64,000 nt of DNA. Source: Dendrophyllia cribrosa. Lineage: Eukaryota; Cnidaria; Anthozoa; Scleractinia; Dendrophylliidae. Positions 34,191 to 47,600 of the stretch are shown here, in pieces (position 1 is the stretch's first letter; the number at the start of each line of letters is the position of its first letter). Where the stretch lies: positions 9,310,828 through 9,374,827 of the forward strand of contig JAJLRJ010000007.1 of assembly GCA_024195265.1 (NCBI GenBank), written 5' to 3'. The notes under the pieces were generated by a model. That model was given only the letters and a program-made list of their open reading frames with translations, was not told the origin of the DNA and did not search any database. The translations under genes were made by a program, and so were the position numbers.

Positions 34191-35324
34191 CCTACCTGTC
34201 CCCCCCCCAATTTTGAGTTCGGCAAGTCGCATGTTTAAAATGACCTAAAAAATAATATGCCCTACAGATATAAAACAACTTTTACATGCATTGTGATTGA
34301 GAATAATTATTCTAAGTCTGTGTATAGTTTTACTTTTATTGATATTATTCCAAGACTTTTACGTCGCTTCATCCTTGGACCAAATTTTCGATAATTGAAC
34401 ACGCGAAAACCGCACTTTGACCGCACTTTGACCGCATTTTCAAACTTCCGTGAATTTCGCAAATTCAAAACAACGCTGGAACTTTTAAATATGATTTTTG
34501 AAAAGAGTTCACCCAAGGGTATCTTTTGACAAAATATGAGGATTTTGATCAAATCATCGCTGACCGGCCATTCTCGGTCGATACAGACATCCACTCTTAA
34601 TAAATCGAGGTTAAAATTTCTGAAATTAAAATATTCGGATATCTTCATAAGATTAGAGTGAAAGCTAATTTTACCATTCGAGTGAAGATCTAATGATATT
34701 AAGAAAGATTGTTTAACAAAAGAGTCTTGGGGTTTATTTTGAAGGTTTAAATGAGAAAAAGTTGTCTCGCCTGGCAGGGTTATCCTACCTGTCTTCCCCC
34801 CCCCCCCCCCCCCCCCCCCCATTAATACACCCTCTTTTTTACAAGAACGTCTAATTTTTAGCTGAGGCTGAACGTTCTAATGTTCCTTACTAGTTTTGGC
34901 GATTTGAGCCTGAAAAACGTTTTTAATGATGTTGTTATTAGCTAAATTGTTTAGTGCTGTCAATCATAATACTATTATATTTCGAAGAAACAGGCAAATC
35001 ATAAGAAACTATAACTGAGAAAAATAGGCCAAGCTGTACAAATCGGCCTGATTGTTATTTGAATTTGCTTTTTTAAACTGCAAAACCTTAGGACTACCCT
35101 GACTCCACGGGTCCGTTCTCTAAACTGATCAAGAGTGAATTAAATTAAACCGCGTCGTCATCGGTCGGTTAGAAACTCGCCCGCCGATGGTTAAAAAATA
35201 AAACCTTTGAATCGACATGCAACCTTGCAAAACTCAGCATTTCTGTTTCATGGGTGAAATTTGTGATCCTCGCAATGAGCTCTCAACTTAAGCAGTTGAA
35301 AAAGCAACCTGAAAAAAGAATTCA

Positions 35325-35395
35325 GGATTGAACGGGATTCGAACCCATGATCTTGCGCTAACGGTGCAATGCTCTATCCACTGAGCTACCAAGCC
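35325..35395 (-). tRNA. tRNA-Asn(GTT)-like sequence, copy 2
   Basis: Copy of 11599-11669 with one base change in the variable/T region (GATC for GACC on the plus strand). The same stem mismatches are present, which supports a repeat-derived pseudogene. Confidence 0.5.
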
Positions 35396-35426
35396 AGTTA
35401 GTAATATACCTGATGAAAGTGAATAA

Positions 35427-35507
35427 TTATGAATGTGAACGTATGAAAATCATATATTTGAACTGCGGATAAACATGCAAATATATGATTTTCATATATT
35501 CACATTC
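35427..35507. repeat. Hairpin beside the tRNA-like sequence, copy 2
   Basis: Same inverted repeat as 11702-11782, one substitution in the left arm. Confidence 0.85.
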
Positions 35508-35606
35508 ATTTCTGTTTCAGTTGCCTTGGAATGTAACTGACTTATGCTTTGTTTCTATGGGAAGTGCAACGGCCAAAACAACCCGTCGTGAAACGTGACT
35601 AATTAT

Positions 35607-35847
<241 letters not shown>

Positions 35848-37149
35848 GAAGTTATACAATCATTCAAGCAAGCTGTCATTTTTTATTGACTAAGATTAAT
35901 TAAGACATCGTTGATACTTGATTATTCTAAAATAAAACAGCTTTCGTGCTTAAACATGCTACCAACTTCAAAAGTTACACCACCAGGGCTTAGTGGGGTT
36001 GACGGTCCGTGCGTAACAATGGCACTTCCAGGCTTTGCTGATTAAAGGACATTCAATAGGAACCGGTTGACAACGTCCACCGTTATAACCCAGATACCAG
36101 CACCTGTTGAAATAACACTGGAGTTATGACAGAGAATATGTGAACTAGTCACCTCAGTTACTAACCGCTCAAATTAAAAGACATTAAAACGACAAGCTCG
36201 TCCCCAGGACTTTCTCCGCTTTCCAAATTACGGGCAGGGCGTAGTCTCCACTCACCATTTTGAACGCGAGGAAGGGCCTGGGGACGAGGTTGGAAAGACG
36301 AATGAGGATAACTCGAACTGGAGAAGCGAACATTCAAAATGAGTTTTGATGAATGGATAATGTAAAAAGGACAAATATCCGAGCAGTTAAGGCTTGAAAC
36401 CAAACCAAGGCCATTGTTTTGTTATCAATTTTATTTAATTAAGTTTTTTATCTCAAAATCACGCTGTTTAGGATTTGCCAAGCTGTCAAACGCCAGTCAG
36501 CTAGCTTCATAAAGGTCGTGCTAGTTCCCTTAAGACAGTCTACAGTGCGATTAAACCTTGCGTGCAATTAAAAATTACCTGTCACTGCAATTCAACCACA
36601 CAACTCGGCCCGAATTATTGACTCGTATTCTGCTCCCTCGAGAACATCTGCTCCAATTATCCCAGCATTTTCCTGGTAAATAAGTTGTACGTTATAGTCA
36701 GTAACTACACAAATTCTTAGTTGCAGGCACTTTCTCAACCAACTCCAGAAATATAAGAACCAAAGTCAATGGTCTCTTTGTCGCAAGATCTGGATAAATC
36801 GTGCAAGATACTGATACGAGAATCCTTTCTTGTCGTACCCGTTTTCCCGCACTTAACTTGGCGTCGACTTACATACACAGGACGAAAAAACGACTTTAAG
36901 TGCAAGTAGAGGTTCATTAAAGAAAACTTAAAGAACAATTTCGACTATCTTTAAGTGCACCGTAAATTACTTAAATAAGCCTTTACTTGACAACACTTAA
37001 AGCAAGTAATGAACAATTTAAGTTGCCTTTAAAGGGACACTGTCACGAGGGCGCATGCGTGAGTTTTTCGAATCGAAACTTGAAAAGTTCAGCCTGAATT
37101 TTTTAAGTTGAACCGTCAATTTCAAAATGGCGTCGACTAGCGGTGGCGG

Positions 37150-38290
37150 TGGAGTATGCTTGTCAAATAGGCTCAAAATGTCGAAAGATTGATATATATG
37201 TCCAAATTGCAATATATATGTCCAAATTGTAATATATATGTCCAAATTGCAATATATATGTCCAAATTGCAATATATATGTCCAAATTGCAATATATATG
37301 TCCACAGTTTACAAAATATATGTCCAAGGCGATGACGTAATTTTCGACATATATATTGGGGATACAGTTTCGACATATAAATATCGGCGTGCAAACTTAT
37401 GCAAATGAACTGACCCGTATCCCGCGAAGAATGAAAGCGAGGCTGCACCAAGCAACAACAACATGGCGGCAATGGAAGAAGACAGAATTCAGCTCATCGT
37501 GAGAGAAATTATGAGTTCAGAGATAAGGGAAACGGGGTCAGGTTCTTCAATTCAACAGGATTCCAGCAACAACAGTGCTCTCCCGCCCGTTTACAATGTT
37601 GTAGATACCTTCCAAGACGAAAACGAAGAGTTGTCCTCCGTCAAGATTAAACTTTCCAAGATCGGCAGCCCACCGACAGTCATTGCTTCGCGACAAATTT
37701 CTTCTTGTTTTAACCCTGCGGCAGTCAAAGACGATCGCGTTAATTATCAGAGAATACTTCCCTATACCCGGGATTCGTTTGTGCTCATTTCACGAGTCAA
37801 GTTCAAGTCAAGTTTTAAAGAAAATACCTTTTCCTTTTTTCGCGATTCTTTTATTTTATTATTATAATTGTTGTTGTCTAAATGGTCTTACAGTGGTAAA
37901 CAGCCCGAAAAAAGAAAACAATCATTTGAGATTTATGAAAGACAAAAGCTTAATTTTATTCGCACGCGCTGACTGTCCAAAATATTATATCTTTGTTTAG
38001 ATGCATTAAGCGATTCTAGTGAGCGTTGATTTCATTCGGATTATATAATGATTTGCTCAGTCTGTGTACGTGTACAATACGCGAACGACTCATTTCACGA
38101 CGCTTAGAATCTGTTCACACATGGTTCGAACTCACGGTAACGTCACACAACTTCTCATTCAAAGACGGAGTATTTAAAATAAATACAAGACTAAAAGAAG
38201 GTTGAATAATCGCGAAATCATTTCTTACAAACTCTGTTACATGAAAAAAAATGTAATATTATTATAAAAATTCCTCGAGTATTCGAACCC
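37150..38290 (+). repeat. Foldback, left arm
   Basis: Inverted copy of 40095-41292. It starts near GCTTGTCAAATAGGC and includes the ATATATGTCCAAATTGCA minisatellite (37192-37320) and a coding-like segment. The arms differ by substitutions, small indels and minisatellite unit number. Confidence 0.85.
37463..37867 (+). pseudogene. Captured coding segment MAAMEEDRIQ, left foldback arm
   Basis: The ATG at 37463 opens MAAMEEDRIQLIVREIMSSE, followed by a Ser/Asn/Asp-rich stretch. The inverted arm keeps the same start and reads MAAMEEDRIQRIVREIVSSE (41024). Agreement between the arms falls apart after about 75 residues: one copy has an extra ~40 bases and both frames drift. This looks like the first exon of a host gene, or of a transposon-borne gene, duplicated by foldback formation. 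I do not recognise the protein. Confidence 0.4.
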
Positions 38291-38427
38291 TGATTCAAAA
38301 TTCAATATTCAGACTCATCATTCAGTTCACGGCCGAGCGGCATCAACAGCTGAATTTAAATTAACACTCCCTTAAACGTTTAAACAAAGATATGATATAT
38401 TGCCTTGGGTCGAATAATTAACAACTA

Positions 38428-38520
38428 TTCACCGAAGTGGAGGTGGGTAGTGGTGGATATTTACCGAGCCGCGAAGCGGCGAGGTAAATATCCACCACTA
38501 CCCACCTACACTGAGGTGAA
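38428..38520. repeat. Hairpin MITE (GGTGGGTAGTGG arms)
   Basis: Inverted arms reading GAGGTGGGTAGTGGTGGATA and complement surround GCCGCGAAGCGGC. I recall similar hairpins as abundant in coral genomes, but that was not checked. Confidence 0.75.
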
Positions 38521-38522
38521 TA

Positions 38523-38946
38523 CAGTAAAAACCCGCATACAAGAACACCCATTTTCGGGGTTCAGGCTGATTGGGTTCTTATATATCGGGTATTTTAGGT
38601 GAAATCAGCCTGAAAGTGTTCTTAAGTGTTCTTAATTTTTTACTTCTAAAAAAATGTAAGGGATTTACTAACTATGATGAAATACATAACTTTGAGAGAA
38701 AATTAAACTTGAGACACACAACATTAGAAAATAAATTGCACAACCGAGCTTTCAACTGGCATCCGCTAATACCACAGTAAAGCTACAGACACTGTTTGTT
38801 CTATTAAACTGAAAAGGGAAGAGTTTTTATATATAAGAACAATTTTCAATTTTCAGGCTGAATGTGTTCTTATATATGCTCCTTTTTTATCAAATTTCAG
38901 CCTGGGTGTTCTTAATCCACATGTTCTTGTATGCGGGTTTTTACTG
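38523..38946. mobile_element. TA-flanked Tc1/mariner-type MITE, 424 bp
   Basis: TA flanks both ends, with terminal repeats CAGTAAAAACCCGCATACAA and complement. The interior contains internal repeats of GTTCTTATATAT. No transposase is present. Confidence 0.85.
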
Positions 38947-38954
38947 TAGTTGTT

Positions 38955-39138
38955 TTAGTATATACTGAAACAGTGAGATAATATAACGAAAATGATGCTT
39001 TTTAACTCATTTATTCCTGTCATCGATTGCAATTTTCGCGCGCAAATTGCTGGGAGGTGAATAGCACTTGCTATTCCGAGTTTCAGTAGCTAATCAGAGC
39101 GCGCCAACAATGCTATCCACTGTTTCAGTATATACTAA
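38955..39138. mobile_element. 184-bp MITE, first of a tandem pair
   Basis: Terminal repeats TTAGTATATACTGAAACAGTG-like (21 bp) and complement. The flanking CTGTAGTTGT and CTAAGAAAGCAA are duplicated with it at a 257-bp period. Confidence 0.85.
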
Positions 39139-39211
39139 TAGCTATTATAATCACTAAGAAAGCAACTAAGAAAGCAACTAAGAAATCACTAAGAAAGCAA
39201 CTGTAGTTGTT

Positions 39212-39395
39212 TTAGTATATACTGAAACAGTGAGATAATATAACGAAAATGATGCTTTTTAACTCATTTATTCCTGTCATCGATTGCAATTTTCGCGCGC
39301 AAATTGCTGGGAGGTGAATAGCACTTGCTATTCCGAGTTTCAGTAGCTAATCAGAGCGCGCCAACAATGCTATCCACTGTTTCAGTATATACTAA
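39212..39395. mobile_element. 184-bp MITE, second of a tandem pair
   Basis: Apparently identical to 38955-39138 by eye. A unit of 257 bp, MITE plus flank, was duplicated in tandem. Confidence 0.85.
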
Positions 39396-39404
39396 TAGCT
39401 ATTA

Positions 39405-39950
39405 TAATCACTAAGAAAGCAAATCAAACTCTAGCTTTTTTAAGGAGGAACCTAGGAAATTGTCCACAAACAGTCAAGGAGAAGGCATGTAAATCACTCA
39501 TAAGACCACACTTAGAATATGCCAGTAGTGTATGGGACCCATACCCCGCTAAGGATATTTTGGAACTAGAAAAGATACAGTGCAGATCAGCACGATGGGT
39601 TAACTCTTGTTACTCAAGGTCCCTGGGGGTCGTTACGAACTTATCAAACGAGCTGGGATGGGTGCCCCTTCAGCCATAGAATGAACACAAGGTTGATTGT
39701 TATGTGGAAAGCCATAAATAATATGATTAGTCTCACTATGCCAGCCCATGTAATTCAGAAACAGAGAGTCACAAGAAAGTTCCATTCTAATAAGTTTATT
39801 CAGCCATCAGCTTCTAGCAATGTTTATAAATACAGCTTTGTATCCAGAACTATGAAGGTCTGGTAATGATATTATTGAAGCTACCACACTGAACGCCTTT
39901 AAACGTGCCGTTAAAGAGATTGATATTGAACTAGAACTTACTTTATGAGC
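39405..39950 (+). pseudogene. LINE reverse-transcriptase C-terminal fragment
   Basis: The reading frame gives LAFLRRNLGNCPQTVKEKAC, then SLIRPHLEYASSVWDPYPAK and LEKIQCRSARWV. This is the conserved segment after the polymerase domain in CR1/Jockey/RTE-type LINEs. A frame change near 39678 is followed by an open stretch ending SRTMKVW at 39866. It lies in the loop between the foldback arms. Confidence 0.8.
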
Positions 39951-40094
39951 TAATTTTTTTCCCACATATTTATTTAATAGGATTATTTATATTTATTGTA
40001 AAAATTTCATTTATTTAATAAGCTGAACTATTGAAAGCTGACCAATTCACGCGTATGGGAAACCTTTGTGAATTACAATTATAGATGTAGATAG

Positions 40095-41292
40095 GGAATT
40101 TTTCCAGTCTGTGAGCTGGAATGCTGGAAGAATTTTCATAATAATATTTTCCAACCTCATTTATAATATTTTATTAATTTCGCGATTATTCAACCTACTT
40201 TTAGTCTTGTATTCAATAGTCCGGCTTTGACTGAGAGGTTGCGTGACAACCGTGAGTTCATGTGTAAACAAATTGCACGAAATGAGTCGTTCGCGTAGTG
40301 TATACGGACACAGTACAGACTGAGGAAATTGGTATGAATGAGATCAACGCTCACTAGAATCGCTTAATGCATTTGAACAAAGACAATATTTTGGACTGGT
40401 AAGAATAAGTGATTACATGGAAATTTTACGAAAAGTCTGGACTCCCGTATGAATAGCAAATTGGCCGTCCACAGTCAGGACCAGTCAGCGAATAAAATTA
40501 AGCTTTTGTCTTCAATATATCTCAAATGATTTTTTCTTTCGGGCTGTTCACCACTGTGAGACCATTAATAATAAAATAAACGAATCGCGAAAAAAAGGAA
40601 AAAATATTTTTTTTAAACTTGACTTGAACTTGACTCGTGAAATGAGCACAAACGAATCCCAGGCATAGGGAAGTATTCTCTGACAATTAAAGTGATCGTC
40701 TTTGACTGACCCTACCACCATAATTTGCCGCAGGGTTGAAACTAGAAGCAATTTGTCGCGAAGCATGACTAAATAAATGAAATGAATGAAAGCATGACTG
40801 TCGGTGGGCTGCCGAACTTGGAATATCGAAAGTTTATAAATCTTGACGGAGGGCAACTCTTCGTTTACATCTTGGAAAGTATCTACAACATTGTAAACGG
40901 CCGGGAGAGCACTGTTGTTGCTGAAATCCTGTTGAATTGAAGAACCAGACCCCGTTTCCCTTATCTCTGAACTCACAATTTCTCTCACGATGCGCTGAAT
41001 TCTGTCTTCTTCCATTGCCGCCATGTTGTTGTTGCTTGGTGCAGCCTCGCTTTCATTCTTCGCGGGATACGAGTCAGCTCATTTGCATAAGTTTGCACGC
41101 CGATATTTATATGTCGAAACTGTATCCGCAATATATATGTCGAAAATTACGTCATCGCCTTGGACATATATTTTGTAAACTGTGGACATATATATTGCAA
41201 TTTGGACATATATATTGCAATTTGGACATATATATTGCAATTTGGACATATATATCAATCTTTCGACATTTTGAGCCTATTTGACAAGCATA
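40095..41292 (-). repeat. Foldback, right arm
   Basis: Inverted partner of 37150-38290. It includes the minisatellite with fewer units (about 41160-41265) and the second MAAMEEDRIQ segment. Confidence 0.85.
40548..41024 (-). pseudogene. Captured coding segment MAAMEEDRIQ, right foldback arm
   Basis: The minus-strand frame from 41024 gives MAAMEEDRIQRIVREIVSSE, then a region shared with the left arm up to VYNVVDTFQDVNEELPSVKI, after which the copies diverge. It is the longer of the two frames (158 codons). Function unknown; see the left-arm entry. Confidence 0.4.
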
Positions 41293-41352
41293 GTGGAGGG
41301 AAAAGAACCAATTCGGGACGGTAGAGGAAGTTCGAGGATCAAGCAGAATATA

Positions 41353-41610
41353 TGTTCTGTCACGCATGTCACATATCTTGCGTTACTACATAGCTTGTTA
41401 CGTAGTGTATTTCGCCATAGGAATTATGGGATAGGGGATTCCATGTGATTGCTTTTTTAGGGGAATATTGTTTTGCTAGCTGGTGGAAACGCTTTCTCGT
41501 TTCACCGCGAAATTTTGCTTAGATTAAAACCGGTTACACGTCTGATGAAAGGCCTACGTCTCGTTATTTACTGGGGAGTATCATGGATCAAGGTCTGACG
41601 GATCAGAACA
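41353..41610 (+). repeat. BEL/Pao 5' LTR
   Basis: 258 bp, TGTTCTGTCA...GATCAGAACA, with canonical TG/CA ends. Only a handful of differences from the 3' LTR are visible, indicating recent insertion. The Gag-Pol ATG at 41583 lies inside its last 28 bases. Confidence 0.92.
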
Positions 41611-44600
41611 GTGAAACGAGAGATTTCTCACCGGCTGACGAAAGCGATCAAATCGAGCTCGTGCCGAGGGAATTTGAGCTCGGGCAAGAAAGCGAAGCCG
41701 AAAATCACGGATCAGCCAACAATCTGGAAGAAATGTCCGCTCACCCGTTCGTCACTAAAGCAGTCGACTTTGGGGCTTCGACAAAAAGCCCTCAGACAAC
41801 GGGAAAAGATGCGCTCGTAAACACAAGAGTCCAAGATGGCGCCGAGCAAACTGTCATGGAATCCACGCGACCGAAACGGGTTTCGAAACCCAGCGCGAAG
41901 CTGATCGACAACAAACTACAGACAGAAACCCTGAAGCTCGAACAAATATGGGAGAGAACTGCCCTCGCGATTTCTGAGCTCCAGAGAACTCCAGATTCCA
42001 TCAAAGCCCTTCGCAAAGCGGTAGGAAATTTGCGTTCGACTTTCAGCGAATACCAACTCGTGTGGGTTTCATTAATGGATTACACTGTGCATGCCAGGAC
42101 GTCGGAACAACAACAGGAAAGACAAACAGTGGAAGCGTCGATGAGAACACGCAAAGAACTCGTCCAAACAGCATTGAACGAAGGAATTGATCGAAAAAAT
42201 GACCTTTTACAGGAATTAGGGTCGGCTCGGTCTGAATCGCGCTGTTCCAGTGTTTCATCGAATGCAATACGAGCCCACGCAAGAGGCGAGGCGGCCGCGG
42301 CGTTGAAAAAGGCCGAAATGCAAAGGAAAATTAACGAGTTTCAATCCAAATCCGCTCTAGCATTGGAGCTGGAGGAAAAGAAAAGGCGAGAAGACGACAT
42401 GGCATTCGCAAGAAAGAAACGTGAGGAAGAAGCACGCTTGGAATCCCTACGCGTAGAACAAGAAGCTGCCGTGGCCGTCGCGCCAGTTAAAGCCATTGAT
42501 GAGGAGCTCGGACTCAGTCACGAATACCAGCTACCAGATTTACCGCTCGAGGAACCTAGTAAGCGTGTCCAGGAATTTATCAACAGCCAGCTTAAAGACT
42601 CAAAACCACAAGACCCCTCTAGTTGTCTAGGAATCGATACACCAAACCTCAATACCCCTGGTTTTCCAGTGAAGACATTCAAGGAGGAAAAGCCCAACTT
42701 CACAAATGTGCTCAACCCAGGTGCACAGCCTTTCTCTCCCAGCCACACCACCCCGGTCTCCGCTCCAGCCGACCGCATGGAATGTTTTATTCAGTTCATG
42801 GCCCGAAGAGAACTCATCGCCAACAAAATAGAGAAGTTTGACAACCGTCCTGAGAATTACAATACTTGGAAAGCAGCCTTTAAGAACATGACAAGAGATG
42901 TGAACATCTCCGCAAGCGAGGAACTGTCCCTCATGATAGAGTTCACTACCGGTGAATCCAAAAGGCTTGTTCAACGATTACGCAATGCTTACATTGAAAA
43001 CCCAGAAGGGGGAATCAGAGAGTCGTGGAAAAAGTTAGGTGAACGTTTCGGCTCTACTGCAGTGATCACCCAAGTGCACCTGAACAAGCTAACAATGTTC
43101 CCAACGTTATGCGCAAGGGATAACAAAGGACTGCAAGATTTGGGGGATTTGCTGTTGGAATTACAATGTGCCAAAGATGATGGGGGACTCGCAGGCCTCA
43201 AAATCCTTGACGAGCCAGCCTTCTTGAAACCACTGCTTTCCAAACTACCCGAAGACCTCCAAGGAAGATGGCAAAGGCATGCATATCGTTACAAGTCCAA
43301 GCACGGCGTTGATTACCCCCCATTTCAAGAGTTTGCCTCATTTATCCAAGAAACTGCGCGGGAACGGAATGACCCCTACCTATCGATAGAGAGCCCAGAG
43401 CCAAAGAACTCGCGTCAAATCAAGCCCCCCACCAAGCCTCCAGCCAAGCCCCTTTTGAAACCCGACAACAATCCATATTTTGGATGGGACTTGACGGCAT
43501 TCAAGACTGATGTCTCGGACCCTGCACTCAGGGACTCAGCTACTCGGGATCCTGCCAAATGGTGTATTGTCCACAAGCTTTGTCATCCCCTCAGCAAGTG
43601 CCGCGCCTTCAGGACCATGTCCCTCGCCGAAAGAAGAAACCTGCTCAGCCAACATGGGATTTGCTTTCGCTGCCTCGCATCCTCTACTCACCTAGCAAAG
43701 GACTGTAAGGCATCGGTTAAGTGCACTGAGTGTCAAAGCGACAAACACATTGCAGCACTACATGCAGGACCTCCCAGCGAACCAGCATCGCAACACAGAG
43801 AACTGGGAGATGTCCACCAGCAAGGCGGGGAGCCGACCAACGTCATAGCTAGCTGTACGGAGGTGTGTGGGAACATAACCGGGGGTAAATCCTGCTCGAA
43901 GATATGTCCAGCGAACATCTATGTCTGTGGCCACCCCGAAAACAAGATAAAAGCCTATGTGGTCATTGATGACCAAAGTAACTGTTCTCTGGCCAAGCCA
44001 AAGCTCTTCGACTTGTTGAAGCTGGGTGGGGAAGCCACTACCTACATGCTGAAGACATGCTCTGGGACAAGCCAAGCCAAAGGAAGACGCGCCCACAACC
44101 TCATTATCGAGTCTCTGGACAGCACCCAGAGTCATACACTCCCTGTCCTCACCGAATGCGATGCTATCCCTGACAGTAGAGAAGAAATTCCAACCCCCAC
44201 AGCGGCTAGAGCCCATCCTCACCTAACACCTATTGCAGACAAGATCCCGGAGCTAGACCCGGAAGCTGAGATCCTGCTACTCGTTGGTAGAGATGCGCCG
44301 CCGCTCCACAAAATTCATGAGTCTCGGAATGGACCCAGGAATGCACCATGGGCTCAACGCCTCGACTTAGGATGGGTGGTCTTGGGAAATGCCTGCTTGG
44401 ACGGGGCTCACAAGCCTAGTGAGGTCTCGTCTTTCAAGACACAAGTCCTCATCAATGGCCGACCCTCCTATCTGCTACCTTGCGAAAACCGACTGTACAT
44501 TAAACATGATACAAGTGCAGACTCCACAACCTACTTAGCGGCTGGCAAAAGGAAAGGAACTTTCTTCCAGGGGAGATTTGAAGATGGACTGGGAGACAAC

Positions 44601-47600
44601 GTCTTCCTACGCACTAAGGACGACAACAAACCAGGCACGTCAGTGGAAGACAGGAAGTTCATTGACATTATGAACCATTCAGTGACCGAAAGCGAATCTG
44701 GCAGTTGGGAAGCGCCCTTACCCCTCCGCGAGGAAATTAAAAAGCTTCCAGATAACCGAGAAGGTGCCCTCAAACGCCTGAAATCGACTCGACGCACTCT
44801 AGACAAGAAACCTTTGATGAAACAACATTATTTCGACTTCATGCAGAAACTGTTTGATAATGGTCATGCTGAACCCGTGCCAAACACAGAGTCAAGCCCA
44901 TCTGTTCTCCGCTGGTACCTTCCTCATTTCGGAGTCTACCACCCCCAAAAGCCAGGAAAAGTCCGCGTGGTCTTCGATTCCGCAGCTGAAACCGAAGGAA
45001 TCTCTCTGAACAAGATATTGCTCTCAGGACCAGACCTCACAAACAGCTTACTAGGCATCCTGATACGCTTCCGCCAGGATCCTGTTGCCTTCATGGCAGA
45101 CATTGAGCAAATGTTTCACTCCTTCCTAGTCCGTGAAGACCACCGAGACCTCTTGCGGTTCTTTTGGTACAAAGACAACAACCCAGATGGAGAGCTGACT
45201 GAATACCGGATGAAAGTTCATGTTTTCGGAAACACGTCCTCACCAGCAGTGGCCACCTTCTGTCTTCGGAAAACTGCGGAAGTTGGCGAACCACTATTTG
45301 GCTCAGATGCCAAAGACTTTGTGCACAACAACTTCTATGTTGATGACGGAGTCAAGTCTGTTGCTGAATCAGCCGAAGCGATCGACCTACTAAGTCGCAC
45401 TCAAGCCATGCTAGCAAGGGCCAACTTGCGTCTACACAAGATAGCATCCAGCCACCCCGAGGTAACTCGAGCCTTTCCAAGCGAAGACCAAGCATCCGAT
45501 CTTCGTGATCTGGACTTCTCACAGGACACCATTCCAGTTCAGCGTTCTTTAGGTGTACTGTGGGACTTATCAACTGATGCCTTCACCTTCAAGGTATCTC
45601 TGGGAGATAAGCCATTCACAAGGCGAGGTGTATTGTCCGTCATCAATAGCTTGTATGATCCCCTAGGACTTGCAGCTCCAGTCGCGATTAAAGGAAAGTT
45701 CCTTCTCAGGTCGATGACAGCCCACCTCAGTAATCTCTAATGGTGCCATACTCTCCAAGCTCTGACACTGCTCAAAATCCCTCGATGCTACACACATGGT
45801 CCACTTAAAGCAGCTGCCCACCGAGAGCTTCACACATTCTGTGATGCCTCCAATGAGGCTATTGGAGCCGTCTCATATCTGAGAACCATCCAGCACGATG
45901 GACGCGTCTATGTATCCTTTGTCCTTGGCAAAGCCAAGCTCAGTCCATCCCATGCCACAACTATTCCTCGTCTCGAACTGTGCGCAGCAGTACTGGGAGT
46001 TGAATTAACAGAGCTGATCATTGAAGAGCTTGACCTGGGACCTGAAACCATCTCATACTACTCAGATAGCAGAGTTGTCCTTGGCTACATCAGTAATGAA
46101 AGTAAACGATTCTATGTCTATGTCAGCAATCGAGTGGAGCGGATCAGGAAATCGTCAACCCCAGAGCAGTGGCATTACGTACCCACTCACCACAATCCTG
46201 CCGATCTGGCAACTCGATCAGTCGATGCTCAGAACCTGAAAGACAGCATGTGGCACAGCGGCCCCAAGTTCCTTCACAATGAGGATGCAACCGTCGATTC
46301 GACAACCAGTACCTTAGCCGCAGAGCCTGCAGTCGATGACCCCGAGGTCCGCCCAGTACTCAAGGCACTAACAACAGAAGTTCTGACAAACAAGTCTCTG
46401 GGAACCAGTCGTTTCTCCAAGTTTTCACAGTGGGGAGCTCTCTCGAAAGCAATTGCAAGGCTGATCTCAGTAGCCCAATCCTGTCGTCGAAAGGCTCCAG
46501 ACAAGCCCAGTGGAACCAATGCAGCTCAGAAACGTACTGTCTACGTCCTTAATCAAGCAAAGTCCTTGATCATCCAAAACGTCCAGAACGAGGTCTATCA
46601 GGAGGAAATCACTTGCCTCAAGAGCTCAGAAAGACTGCCAAAGACAAGTCCACTCCTCAAACTAAGCCCAGTGATTGACGCCAATGGACTCCTAAGAGTT
46701 GGTGGCCGACTGGAACGAGCAGGTCTGAATTATGAAAAATGCCATCCCCTGATACTTCCAAGCACACATCACGTCACTATTCTGCTGATCGATTACTATC
46801 ATAACCGAGTACAGCATCAAGGACGACACTTCACTCTTGGCCTAATCAGAAGCAGTGGGTTTTGGATCGTGGGAGGCAAGCGAGCCGTCAATAGTGTCAT
46901 CAACAATTGCATAAGATGCAAGAAACTGAGGGGAACACGACAGATTCAGAAAATGGCCGATCTACCCATTGACCGACTAACTCCCGCTCCTCCATTCAGC
47001 TTTGTTGGCCTCGACGTTTTTGGACCCTGGCTGGTGAGTGCTCGGCGGACAAGGGGAGGAGTTGCTAACAATAAGCGTTGGGCTGTGCTCTTCACGTGCT
47101 TGACTACAAGAGCCATTCACATTGAGTTGATAGAGTCAATGGACACTTCAAGCTTCATCAATGCGCTGCGTAGGTTCTTAGCTTTACGAGGACCGGCTAT
47201 ACAGCTTCGCTCCGACTGTGGTACGAACTTCGTGGGAGCACATAATGAGCTTCAAGCTTCTTTCAGAGAGATGGAAGACACCATTCAGTCCTACTTAGCT
47301 TCAGAGGGCTGCGATTGGATCTTCAATGCTCCTCATGCATCCCATGTTGGTGGGGTGTGGGAAAGGATGATAGGAGTGACACGTCGAATCCTGGATTCAA
47401 TGCTTGCCAACCTTGGGCCCAAGCACCTTACTCACGAAGTCCTTTCAACGCTCATGGCCGAGGTTACGGCTATTGTAAATGCCAGACCTTTGGTACCGGT
47501 ACCTACTGATCCAGAGATGCCAGAGATACTCACGCCAGCCACCTTGCTAACACAGAAAACTCAAAGCTTGAAGGCTACACCAGGAAACTTCACCTGCACA

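Noticed and set aside
37192..37320. CRISPR-like regular repeat
   Set aside because: The ATATATGTCC units are contiguous, with no spacers; it is a minisatellite.
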